A stretch of 64,000 bases of DNA from Sphingomonas phyllosphaerae 5.2 (GTDB taxonomy: Bacteria > Pseudomonadota > Alphaproteobacteria > Sphingomonadales > Sphingomonadaceae), in the NCBI RefSeq assembly GCF_000419605.1, contig NZ_ATTI01000001.1, positions 1,708,501-1,772,500 on the forward strand, written 5' to 3'. This document shows positions 7,418-15,363 of the stretch, piece after piece. The position numbers and the translations under genes were made by a program. Within the stretch, counting starts at the first letter, position 1, and each line of letters opens with the position of its first letter. The notes under the pieces were generated by a model. That model made no database searches, was not told the origin of the DNA, and saw nothing but the letters and a program-made list of their open reading frames with translations.

Positions 7418-8499
7418 TGCGGCGCACGTCGCTCACTGCAATGGGCGCGGCGCTGGCGCTCGGCGGCAGCGCGCTGGCAGCGCCCGCCACGCCCGACACC
7501 GTTGCCGCGACGCAGGCGAATCGGCACGCCGCGCAGCTTGAGCGGCGCGCCGACAGCACTGCCGACCCGGCGAGGCGCGCGCGGCTCCGCGAGGCGGCGG
7601 TCGCCGCCCGGGTCACCGCTGCCGAGGCCGACATCGCGGTCCTGCGCGCACGCGCCGCCATCATCGGCGAGCGTCTTGCCGCGCAACGACGCGCGTTGGC
7701 CGCGCGCGAGGTGCCGGTCGCACGCTTGCTTGCGGCGCTGACCGCGCTTGCGCGTCGCCCGACCGTCGTGGCGATCGCACAGCCCGGCAGCGTCGCCGAT
7801 CTGGTCCACGTTCGCGCGGTGCTCGACGCCACGCTCCCGACGTTGCGTGCGCGCTCCGCCGACCTGCGTCGGGAGGTCATGCGTGGCCGGATGATGCAGG
7901 CCGGGGCGGCGGCGGCCGAGCAACGGCTCCGCGCCGGCCGGGCGCGGCTGGTCGAGGCGCGCGAGCAACTTGCGGCGGTCACCGACGGCGACGACGATCG
8001 CGCGCTGGCGATGGAGGAGGCGGTGCGCGACACCGCCGAGCGGCTGGCGACGATCGGCAGCGAGCAGGCGGTGCTCGCCGACGTCCTCGCGCTCCCGCTC
8101 TCCACTGCGCGCGCCGTCGCACCGCCCCCGGCGGCCACGGCGTACCGTTTGCCGGTGCCGGGCCGGCTTGTCACCGGCATGGGCGAGGTCTCGGGCAACG
8201 GCGTCCGCGCGCGCGGGTTGACGCTCGCGACCACCGCCGCCGCGCCGGTCGCCGCCCCCGCCGCCGGGCGGATCCGCTACGCTGGCCCGTTCCGCAGCTT
8301 TGGACGGATCGTGATCATCGATCACGGGGCGGGTTGGACGACGCTCGTCACCGGACTCGGCGTCGTCACCGCGCGTGCTGGTATGTTCGTGACTGCCGGC
8401 GCCCCGCTGGGTACCGCACCGGCAATAGAGGGCGCGCGCGTCACCGTGGAGCTGCGCCGTCGCGGTCGCCCGGTCGATATCGCGCAACTCGCTGGATAA
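7417..8499 (+). CDS. EnvC-like murein hydrolase activator
   Basis: The protein has an N-terminal signal peptide (ending near ALAAPA), a long Ala/Arg-rich coiled coil (about residues 25-215) and a C-terminal LytM/M23-like domain (GRIRYAGPFRSFGRIVIIDHGAGW). The zinc ligands of active M23 peptidases appear to be missing: the first HxxxD-type motif is not visible. This is typical of EnvC-type activators, which switch on amidases at the division site rather than cut. ATG 7417 overlaps the rlmH stop (TGATG); GTG 7414 is an alternative. It precedes a Ctp protease, a common pairing in alphaproteobacteria. Confidence 0.85.
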   Translation: MRRTSLTAMGAALALGGSALAAPATPDTVAATQANRHAAQLERRADSTADPARRARLREAAVAARVTAAEADIAVLRARAAIIGERLAAQRRALAAREVPVARLLAALTALARRPTVVAIAQPGSVADLVHVRAVLDATLPTLRARSADLRREVMRGRMMQAGAAAAEQRLRAGRARLVEAREQLAAVTDGDDDRALAMEEAVRDTAERLATIGSEQAVLADVLALPLSTARAVAPPPAATAYRLPVPGRLVTGMGEVSGNGVRARGLTLATTAAAPVAAPAAGRIRYAGPFRSFGRIVIIDHGAGWTTLVTGLGVVTARAGMFVTAGAPLGTAPAIEGARVTVELRRRGRPVDIAQLAG

Positions 8500-8605
8500 C
8501 CGCGAGCATCGCTCAGCCACCGTTCAGCCGCACGGGCGCTTTGATCGGCCCGGCGTTTCCGCTACACCGCGGGATCGACCCTACGCAGGAGCAGTTTCGC
8601 CCGTC

Positions 8606-9991
8606 ATGAAGTCAAAGCTGCTCCCGGCCGTCGCGCTGGTCACCGCCGTCGCCACCGTGCCGGTCGCCACCGGGGCGATGGCCGCATCGGACACCGCCAC
8701 CTATCGCCAGCTCGACCAGTTCCTGGACGTCTACAATCGCGTAAAGGCCGATTACGTCGACAAGGTTACCGACGACCAGCTCATCAAGGGTGCCATCGAC
8801 GGGATGCTGGCGGCACTGGATCCGCACAGCAGCTATGTCGACGCTTCGGACTTCGATAACCTGCGCATCCAGACCGAGGGCAATTACGGCGGCCTCGGCC
8901 TGACGGTCTCGATGGAAGACGGCGCGGTCAAGGTCATCGCGCCACAGGAGGATACGCCCGCCGGGCGCGCCGGGATCAAGTCCGGCGACTTCATCACCCA
9001 TATCGATGGCAAGCTGATCTACGGCGGCACGCTGGACGAGGCGACCGCGCAGATGCGCGGCAAGCCCGGCACCAAGGTGACGCTGACGCTGATCCGCCCC
9101 GGTCGGGACAAGCCGATCATCGTCACCTTGCAACGCGAGGTGATCGTCCAGCGCCCGGTGAAGTGGGAAGTGAAGGGCGATGTCGGCTACATCAACATCA
9201 ACACCTTCTCCGAACAGACCGGCGCCGACACGCGCGCGGCGATCATGGCCATCGACAAGTCGCTCGGGCATCGTCCGCTCGGCTATGTCGTCGACCTGCG
9301 TGAGAACGGCGGCGGGCTACTGACGCAGGCGATCGAAGTGTCGGACGCCTTCCTCGACCGCGGCGAGATCGTCAGCCAGCGCGGGCGCGAGAAGGACGAT
9401 ATCGAACGCTACTTCGCGCGTCCGGGTGACGATGCGCACGGCCTGCCGGTGATCGTACTTACCGATTCGGGCACCGCTTCGGCCAGCGAGATCGTCGCTG
9501 GCGCCTTGCAGGATCATCACCGCGCTCTCGTCATGGGCGAGCGGTCGTTCGGCAAGGGATCGGTGCAGACACTCCTGCAACTCGGGCCGCGCACGGCACT
9601 CCGGCTCACCACCGCGCGCTACTTCACGCCGTCGGGGCGCAGCGTACAAGAGGGCGGGATCGAGCCCGACATCAAGGTGCCGCAGCTCTCCGATCCTGAC
9701 TACAAATCGCGACCGGTGTTCCGGGAAGCCGATCTGCGCCGCCACCTGATCAACGAGATCAAGTCGCCGGACAACGCGGTTCTGGAAGAGGATGTGAAGG
9801 ACGATCCGCGCTTCGCCACCACGCCGGAATCGTTGAAGAAGCAGGGGATCGAGGATTTCCAGCTCTGGTACGCGCTGAAGACGATTGCACGGATCGGTGG
9901 CGCGCAGCAGGTCGCGGCGGTCACGCAGGCGATGACGATCAAGCCGACCGCGGCAGTCGCGCCGACCACGCCGAAGCCGGCCGGGAAGTGA
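8606..9991 (+). CDS. S41 family C-terminal processing peptidase
   Basis: This is a CtpA-type periplasmic protease of 461 residues: signal peptide (to about residue 27), a helical segment, a PDZ domain (GGLGLTVSMEDGAVKVIAP onward, about residues 95-175) and the S41 catalytic core. The Ser/Lys dyad is visible in TDSGTASASEIVAGAL and GERSFGKGSVQT. Family members trim C-terminal tails of periplasmic proteins and often act with cell-wall enzymes, which suits the neighbouring EnvC-like gene. dsbB follows five bases after its stop. Confidence 0.93.
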   Translation: MKSKLLPAVALVTAVATVPVATGAMAASDTATYRQLDQFLDVYNRVKADYVDKVTDDQLIKGAIDGMLAALDPHSSYVDASDFDNLRIQTEGNYGGLGLTVSMEDGAVKVIAPQEDTPAGRAGIKSGDFITHIDGKLIYGGTLDEATAQMRGKPGTKVTLTLIRPGRDKPIIVTLQREVIVQRPVKWEVKGDVGYININTFSEQTGADTRAAIMAIDKSLGHRPLGYVVDLRENGGGLLTQAIEVSDAFLDRGEIVSQRGREKDDIERYFARPGDDAHGLPVIVLTDSGTASASEIVAGALQDHHRALVMGERSFGKGSVQTLLQLGPRTALRLTTARYFTPSGRSVQEGGIEPDIKVPQLSDPDYKSRPVFREADLRRHLINEIKSPDNAVLEEDVKDDPRFATTPESLKKQGIEDFQLWYALKTIARIGGAQQVAAVTQAMTIKPTAAVAPTTPKPAGK

Positions 9992-9995
9992 CCGC

Positions 9996-10490
9996 ATGAC
10001 CGCCCGCCTTCCCGCCGGCTTGCGCAACGCGCGCCTGCTCGCGTTGCTGATCCCGGCCGCGCTGCTCGGTGGCGCCTGGGCATTTCAGCTGATCGGCGGG
10101 CTCTATCCGTGCGAGATGTGCCATTGGCAGCGCTGGCCGCATTACGGCGCGCTGGCGTTCGCCGTGCTGGCTTTCGTGACCAGCGGGCCGCGCGGCAAGG
10201 CGACGCTGATCGCCGGCGGCGCGGCGCTGATCGCGGTGTCGGGGCTGATCGGGATCTTCCACGCCGGCGTCGAATACCACTGGTGGCAGGGCATCACCGC
10301 CTGCACGCAGACGACGAACCTGCACGGCCTGTCGACGGACCAGGCCTTGAAGGACCTGCTCGCTGCCCCCATCGTCCGGTGCGACGCGCCGCAATGGTCG
10401 CTGCTCGGCGTTTCGCTGGCAGGCTGGAACGCGCTGGTTTCGCTGGTCGGCGCGGTGCTGATCGCGATGCAATTGAGGAAGCGTGGATGA
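9996..10490 (+). CDS. DsbB-family disulfide bond formation protein
   Basis: An inner-membrane protein of 164 residues with four predicted helices. DsbB re-oxidises DsbA by passing electrons to quinone. The first Cys pair is in YPCEMCHWQRWPH, after the first helix, and the second periplasmic pair is formed by Cys in ITACTQTT and VRCDAP. The next gene, a ubiquinone synthesis hydroxylase, overlaps its stop by ATGA, coupling a quinone user and a quinone maker. Two DsbA-like proteins that could be its partners lie at 21.4-22.8 kb. Confidence 0.88.
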   Translation: MTARLPAGLRNARLLALLIPAALLGGAWAFQLIGGLYPCEMCHWQRWPHYGALAFAVLAFVTSGPRGKATLIAGGAALIAVSGLIGIFHAGVEYHWWQGITACTQTTNLHGLSTDQALKDLLAAPIVRCDAPQWSLLGVSLAGWNALVSLVGAVLIAMQLRKRG

Positions 10491-11020
10491 CCTGGAAGCC
10501 CGGAGACCGGCCCGCCGCGGCGCGATCGATGATCCGCGTGGATCAGGCCGGCGAGTTCGGCGCGACCCGCATCTACGAAGGTCAGCTGGCGATCATGGGG
10601 CAACGCTCCGCGATGGCGCGTAAAATCTCCGCGATGGCATTGCAGGAAGAGCGACACCGCGCCTTTTTCGACCGGATGATCGTCGAGCGCGGCGTCCGCC
10701 CGACCTTGTTCCAGCCGTTCTGGGACGTCGCCGGCTTTGCGCTGGGCGCGGTCACCGCCGCGATCGGTCCGGAGGCAGCGATGGCGTGCACTGCGGCGGT
10801 CGAGACCGAGATCGACAAGCATTACGAGGAGCAGCTCGTCGCGCTTGGGGATAGCGATCCAGAACTGTCGGAGGCGATCCGCGAGTTCCAGGCCGAAGAG
10901 CTCGAGCATCGCGACACGGCGCTCGCCAACGGCGCGGAGGATGCGCCGGCCTATCCGTTGATGTCGGCGGTGATCCGGCTCGGCTGCCGCGTCGCAATCG
11001 CGACCGCAAAGCGTATCTGA
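10487..11020 (+). CDS. coq7: Demethoxyubiquinone hydroxylase
   Basis: Coq7 is the di-iron monooxygenase that hydroxylates demethoxyubiquinone in ubiquinone synthesis. The 177-residue protein from ATG 10487 (MTWKPGDRPAAARS) shows the ferritin-like iron ligands: Glu in AGEFGATRIYEG, EERH in ALQEERHRAFF, Glu in AAVETEIDKHYEEQL and EELEHRD. The start overlaps the dsbB stop (ATGA). Alphaproteobacteria commonly use Coq7 in place of UbiF. Confidence 0.94.
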   Translation: MTWKPGDRPAAARSMIRVDQAGEFGATRIYEGQLAIMGQRSAMARKISAMALQEERHRAFFDRMIVERGVRPTLFQPFWDVAGFALGAVTAAIGPEAAMACTAAVETEIDKHYEEQLVALGDSDPELSEAIREFQAEELEHRDTALANGAEDAPAYPLMSAVIRLGCRVAIATAKRI

Positions 11021-11038
11021 ATCAAGAAGGTCAGCCCG

Positions 11039-11485
11039 ATGCGTCGTCTTCCCCTCGTCCTGCTGACACTGTGCGCCGCCCCCGCGCTGGCGCAGAGCGG
11101 CCCGCCTGCCAGCACGACGCGCGTACCCAGGACGACCGCGGCCGAGGGCGTTTCGCGCAGCGCGCCCGTCAACGGCGTACTCGTGCTCTACGGCAACGAA
11201 CGCTGCCCCACCAATACCGATGGGGCGGAGGTCGTGGTGTGCACGCGCCGTCCCGCCGAGGAGCAGTTCCGCATCCCCAAGGAGTTGCGCAATTTCGAGG
11301 TGACGCCTGAGAACCAGGCGTGGGCCGCGCGCGCGCAGGCCAACAACGATGTCGGCGCCGTCGGGGTCGGCAGCTGCTCGACGGTCGGCGCAGCCAGCGC
11401 GACCGGTTGCATCACCCAGAACGCCAACCGGTGGAAGCAGGAGCGCCGTGCCGCCGCCAAGCGCGACACGCCGGAGCTGCCGTAG
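11039..11485 (+). CDS. Secreted protein of unknown function, Cys-containing
   Basis: A 148-residue protein with a clear signal peptide (MRRLPLVLLTLCAAPALAQS). The mature part has four Cys (NERCPTN, VVVCTRR, GSCSTVG and TGCITQN) that could form two disulfides, and a basic C-terminus. ATG 11039 has AAGAAGG upstream. It follows coq7 by 18 bases and may be co-transcribed with dsbB, whose product would allow its disulfides to form. I do not recognise a named domain; proteins of this look are frequent in sphingomonads. Confidence 0.8.
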   Translation: MRRLPLVLLTLCAAPALAQSGPPASTTRVPRTTAAEGVSRSAPVNGVLVLYGNERCPTNTDGAEVVVCTRRPAEEQFRIPKELRNFEVTPENQAWAARAQANNDVGAVGVGSCSTVGAASATGCITQNANRWKQERRAAAKRDTPELP

Positions 11486-11585
11486 CGCTCGGAACCGAGC
11501 GCCACGGACCGTTGCTGACCCGATCCTTACGAGATGCCGCAGAGGTTGCCCGCGGATAAGATCGGCGGCAACGGCGGGTAGGGGA

Positions 11586-12218
11586 CTAGGCCTTCGCCTT
11601 CATCCCCTTGACGCGGTGCCAGATATAGAAGGCGATCGCTGCGACCAGCACCACCCCGATGACCGCATCGGCGCGGTGGAAGAACGCCTTAAGCCGCGGA
11701 TCGCTGTTCCATTTGTCGCCCAGCGTCATGCCGACCCACGTGAGCAGCAGGCAGAACGGCCACGATCCGATGAACGTATATACGTGAAACGGGATCAGCT
11801 TCATCCGCGCCACGCCCGCCGGAAAGGCGATGAAGGTCCGGATCACCGGCAGCATCCGCCCGATCAGGATCGCCCACGTGCCCCAGCGATTGAAGAAGCG
11901 ATCGGCCAGATCCAGCTCGCCCGGCCCGATCAGCACGTAGCGGCCAAACTTCTCTGCCATCGGCCGCCCGCCGCGCCGCCCGATCTCATAGGCGACGATC
12001 GAGCCGAGATTGCACCCCAATGCACCCGCGGTCGCCGCCCACCACAGGTTCAGCTCGCCGGTCGACACCAGATAGCCCGCGAACGGCATGATGATCTCGG
12101 ACGGCAGCGGGATGCACGCGCTCTCGATCGCCATCAATAGCGCGATACCCCAGTAACCGCCGGCGGAGATGACGGCGATGGCGAAGCCCGCGAGGGCGGC
12201 AAGGATCTTTTCGACCAT
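11586..12218 (-). CDS. DedA family membrane protein
   Basis: DedA/VTT proteins are inner-membrane proteins, several of which translocate undecaprenyl phosphate or other lipids. The conserved acidic-amphipathic motif is seen in AIESACIPLPSEIIMPFAGYL, followed by GCNLGSIVAYEIGRRGG, then GRMLPVIRTFIAFPAGVARM, the family's Arg-containing signature. About five hydrophobic segments are present. I start it at ATG 12218; a GTG six codons upstream is possible. It is divergent from the aldo/keto reductase gene. Confidence 0.9.
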   Translation of the reverse strand: MVEKILAALAGFAIAVISAGGYWGIALLMAIESACIPLPSEIIMPFAGYLVSTGELNLWWAATAGALGCNLGSIVAYEIGRRGGRPMAEKFGRYVLIGPGELDLADRFFNRWGTWAILIGRMLPVIRTFIAFPAGVARMKLIPFHVYTFIGSWPFCLLLTWVGMTLGDKWNSDPRLKAFFHRADAVIGVVLVAAIAFYIWHRVKGMKAKA

Positions 12219-12265
12219 GCTCCGCGCTTGCGGCACTGCGGCACGAAAGGAAAGCGCGAAAGCGG

Positions 12266-12291
12266 GAACCGTTGTCGTACAGCAACGGTTC
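12266..12291. promoter_or_regulatory. Inverted repeat between dedA and the aldo/keto reductase gene
   Basis: A perfect 9-bp inverted repeat GAACCGTTG / CAACGGTTC with an 8-base spacer lies eight bases before the reductase ATG. It could be a repressor operator. The left arm also supplies GGAAC (12265-12269) and, 17 bases on, GGTT, one mismatch from an EcfG promoter, so a weak stress promoter is a second reading. Confidence 0.4.
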
Positions 12292-12298
12292 GTCGCAC

Positions 12299-13093
12299 AT
12301 GACAGACCTGACCCTGAACGATGGACGCCGGATGCCGCAACTCGGCCTCGGCACCTATCAGATCCCCGACGCGCATGTTCCTTCCGTCGTTCGCGCCGGG
12401 CTCGACCTCGGCTTTCGGCTGGTCGACACCGCCGCGCTCTATCATAACGAGCGCGGTGTCGGGGAAGGTCTGGGCAGCGACGAGGTGTGGGTGACGACCA
12501 AGCTGTGGCACGATCAGCACGGCGACGCCGCCGCGGCTCTCGACGCCAGCCTTGCGCTGCTCGGGCGCGAACACGTTGATCTGTACCTGATCCACTGGCC
12601 GCATCCGTCGGGTGGAAAGTATGTCGATGCGTGGCGTTCGCTGGTGGAATTGCGCGAGCAGGGACTGGCGCGCTCGATCGGCGTATCGAACTTCCTGCCC
12701 GAGCATCTCGACGTGATCGTCGATACCACGGGTGTCACGCCCGCGGTCAACCAGATCGAGCTGCACCCGACCTTCCAGCAGCGCGACGTGCAGGCCGCCA
12801 ATGCCGCCCGCGGCATCGTCACGCAGAGCTGGAGCCCACTGGGGCAGGGCGCCACGCTGAAGGACGAGCGCATCGTCGCCATCGCCGCCGCGGCCGGTGC
12901 AACTCCGGCGCAGGTGATCATCGCCTGGCATCTGGCGAAAGGCTTTTCGGTAATCCCGAAAGCCGGCGACCTCGATCACCTCGCAAGCAATTGGCAGGCG
13001 CAGGACGTGCGGCTTACCGCGGAGCAGATCGCGCAGATCGACGCGATGGACGATCCTGATGGCCGTATGGGTCCCGATCCGCTGGAGGTGTGA
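12299..13093 (+). CDS. Aldo/keto reductase
   Basis: A 264-residue NADPH-dependent aldo/keto reductase of the 2,5-diketo-gluconate reductase type. The barrel motifs are present in order: GLGTYQI, the catalytic Asp and Tyr in FRLVDTAALYHNE, catalytic Lys in WVTTKLWHDQH, His in LIHWPHP, SIGVSNF, and the cofactor-binding end SVIPKAGDLDHLASN. I start at ATG 12299 (MTDLTLNDGRRMPQLG) since it aligns with family N-termini; an upstream ATG at 12272 would read through the inverted repeat. Substrate unknown; typically sugars or small aldehydes. Confidence 0.92.
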   Translation: MTDLTLNDGRRMPQLGLGTYQIPDAHVPSVVRAGLDLGFRLVDTAALYHNERGVGEGLGSDEVWVTTKLWHDQHGDAAAALDASLALLGREHVDLYLIHWPHPSGGKYVDAWRSLVELREQGLARSIGVSNFLPEHLDVIVDTTGVTPAVNQIELHPTFQQRDVQAANAARGIVTQSWSPLGQGATLKDERIVAIAAAAGATPAQVIIAWHLAKGFSVIPKAGDLDHLASNWQAQDVRLTAEQIAQIDAMDDPDGRMGPDPLEV

Positions 13094-13402
13094 CGAAGCG
13101 CGGGTTCGCGGCAACGCAGGGCGGCGACCGGCGACGGTTGTAAAAGCCGCCGCCCTCCACATGACGGGGCGCCCGTCGGGGGTATCCGCACTTGTAAATC
13201 CGGTAGTCTTCATTGCCGCGTAGACTACAATCATGCCGCTGCGTCGGGTCTGGTCGGCAGGCGCACCACGCAGCGACCTCGTCAACACGCTGCTACGACT
13301 TCACCCCCGGCTCAGCATCAACTCTGGTCGCGCTTCATTCCGCGCAAGCCAGCAGCGGGTAACCGGGTCAAGGCGCGGGCGGCTCTCGAAGAGCCACGCC
13401 GA
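13094..13402. other. Intergenic region, no gene seen
   Basis: This stretch separates the convergent aldo/keto reductase and UdgX genes. It includes a short inverted repeat GTAGTCT/AGACTAC (13203-13209 and 13222-13228). Small open frames here have no start signal or recognisable motif. Confidence 0.45.
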
Positions 13403-14806
13403 TTACCCCAGCGCCGCATGCGCGAGCCGCAAGTCCTCCACGAACCGCCCGAACTCCGCTTCGCGCGCGCTTTCATCCGGCAATCGCAACAGATGGCTTG
13501 GATGCACCGTGATCCAGGCCGCGCCGCCGTCGGGCAGCCGCTGCTCGCGCCCGCGTTCGCGCCCGATCGTCATGACCTTGCCGAACAGACTGCGCGCCGC
13601 TGTCGCGCCCAGCGCGACCGTCACTTTCGGCTGCAACAGCATCTGCTCCTGCTCGATCCACCACCGGCACGCTTCGATCTCGCCGGCATCGGGCTTGGCA
13701 TGAATGCGACGCTTGCCGCGCGGTTCGAATTTGAAGTGCTTCACCGCGTTCGTGACGTAAGTCTCCGCGCGCGTGATCCCCGCCGCGGCCAGTGCGCGAT
13801 CGAACATCTGCCCCGCCGGTCCGACGAACGGATGCCCCGCCAGATCCTCCTGGTCCCCGGGCTGCTCGCCGACGAACATCATCGGCGCCGACACCGGACC
13901 CTCGCCGAACACCGTCTGCGTCGCGTGCTTGTGCAGGTGGCAGCGCGTGCATGCGAGCGCCTCCTCGCGCAGCGCCTCCCACGCACCCTGCACGTTACTG
14001 CCGATCTCGGTGCGGTCGCGCGCGCGTTCGATCATCCCACTCTCCCGTGCCTGCGCGCTGGCGAGCAACTGCGGCACCAGCGCCGTCTCCGGCATGTTCT
14101 TCCAATACTTTCGCGGCATCTCTTTCAGCATCGCCTTAACCTTGACGCGTGCCGGGTTGAAAATGCTCGAATAGTAGGTCTTCCACACCTCTTCGATCGG
14201 GTCGCCTCCCGGCGCATCGCCGCGCGCTGCGCCCGGCCCCTCGTGCAGCGCCGCTCCATCCCAATGCACCGACACCTCCGGGGTCAGGATCGACCAGCGC
14301 ATGCTCGCGAAGCGGTTGACGAAGAATGCAGCATTGGCGCGCACGATATGATGTTCGGGCTCGAACCACGCGACGTAGCGCTCGCCCGCGCCCACTCCAT
14401 CGGCAACGCTGCGAAAGCGCAGGAACGCGCGCATCTTGTGGATGTCGCGACGTACCGCCTTCGCCAACCCCTCCAGCCGCCGGACGAGGGGATCGGCATG
14501 ATCTTCGACCAGCCGCGGTGTTTCTCGCAGTCGCCACAGCAACGCGTAGAGCAAGGCAAAGCGCTCCGGATCCTGATGCAGCACCGCATCACCGGCAAGC
14601 GCGATGAACCCGCGCGAGACCCGCAGCGGCGAGGCGGCAGCCGGCGGGGCCGACACCGCCTCCGCCGTCGCCGCGAACAGATCCGACGCCGCCGCGCCGA
14701 CTTGCCACACGACGCGGTCGGGCGGCACGTCATCGGCGATCAGCGCTCGCGCCGCCTCACGCCACGCATCCATGTCGTCGGGGGCGGGAAGGGTGACGGC
14801 GCGCAT
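13403..14806 (-). CDS. DUF4130 - UdgX fusion, putative uracil-DNA glycosylase that crosslinks to DNA
   Basis: A 467-residue two-part protein. The N-terminal half (about 1-245) resembles the DUF4130 'probable DNA metabolism' domain, with HKMRAFLRFR and WSILTPEVSVHWDG. The C-terminal half is UdgX-type family 4-like uracil-DNA glycosylase: Cys ligands in ALACTRCHLHK for a 4Fe-4S cluster, motif GEQPGDQEDL, the diagnostic loop KRRIHAKP with His369, and HPSHLLRL. In mycobacterial UdgX the equivalent His forms a covalent bond to the abasic site left after uracil removal. It is the last gene of a reverse-strand cassette, nine bases after a hemerythrin gene and downstream of a radical SAM gene. Confidence 0.9.
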   Translation of the reverse strand: MRAVTLPAPDDMDAWREAARALIADDVPPDRVVWQVGAAASDLFAATAEAVSAPPAAASPLRVSRGFIALAGDAVLHQDPERFALLYALLWRLRETPRLVEDHADPLVRRLEGLAKAVRRDIHKMRAFLRFRSVADGVGAGERYVAWFEPEHHIVRANAAFFVNRFASMRWSILTPEVSVHWDGAALHEGPGAARGDAPGGDPIEEVWKTYYSSIFNPARVKVKAMLKEMPRKYWKNMPETALVPQLLASAQARESGMIERARDRTEIGSNVQGAWEALREEALACTRCHLHKHATQTVFGEGPVSAPMMFVGEQPGDQEDLAGHPFVGPAGQMFDRALAAAGITRAETYVTNAVKHFKFEPRGKRRIHAKPDAGEIEACRWWIEQEQMLLQPKVTVALGATAARSLFGKVMTIGRERGREQRLPDGGAAWITVHPSHLLRLPDESAREAEFGRFVEDLRLAHAALG

Positions 14807-14815
14807 CTGGACGGG

Positions 14816-15301
14816 TTACTCGCGCTCGTCGCCACCCGGCGGATTGTCGCGCGCCAGCTCCAGCTCGGCGGGCTTGCGCTCTTCATAGGTCGCGGCAAGC
14901 CGCTCCTCGGTCGCGTCGTCGAGCTTCTCCTCGGCGGCAGGGAACATCTCTTCCTCCTCCTCGTCGATGTGGTGCTCGTAGCGATGGCGCATGTGCTGGA
15001 ACTTCGCCTCCCACGCGTCCGTCCCGAACTCCATGTCGAGCAGTTCGCCGAGCAGGTCGTCGACTTCCTTGTGCTCCGCTACCGAATGCCGCGCCTCGTC
15101 ACGCAGGTCGGGCTTGCCGAGCATGGTGGCGTAGAGCGACTCTTCCTCGGCCGCGGCGTGGCTCTGCACCTCCAGCCGGAACGCGTCGAACAGCTCGCGG
15201 CGTGCGTCGACGGCACCGTCCAGCTCACCCAGCTGCTTGAGCATCCCGCGCTGCTTGTCGTGATCGCGCTTCAGATCGGCGTAGATGTCCGCATGTGCCA
15301 T
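14816..15301 (-). CDS. Hemerythrin-like HHE domain protein
   Basis: A 161-residue helical protein with the full set of apparent di-iron ligands: His in KRDHDKQRG, His and Glu in VQSHAAAEEES, His in EARHSVAEHKE and HHIDEEEEEMFP. Hemerythrin-like proteins bind O2, NO or act in iron or oxidative-stress responses. ATG 15301 has a strong AAGGAGA site. The C-terminal 25 residues are polar and probably disordered. It sits between the radical SAM gene (62 bases upstream) and UdgX (nine bases downstream) on the same strand, suggesting a role in the same DNA-repair pathway, perhaps oxygen or iron protection of the Fe-S partners; that role is inference. Confidence 0.88.
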   Translation of the reverse strand: MAHADIYADLKRDHDKQRGMLKQLGELDGAVDARRELFDAFRLEVQSHAAAEEESLYATMLGKPDLRDEARHSVAEHKEVDDLLGELLDMEFGTDAWEAKFQHMRHRYEHHIDEEEEEMFPAAEEKLDDATEERLAATYEERKPAELELARDNPPGGDERE

Positions 15302-15363
15302 GATCGTCTCCTTCGTGGCGCCAGCGCACGAAGCGGTCCGCTCGTTTCACCCGCGATTCATTC

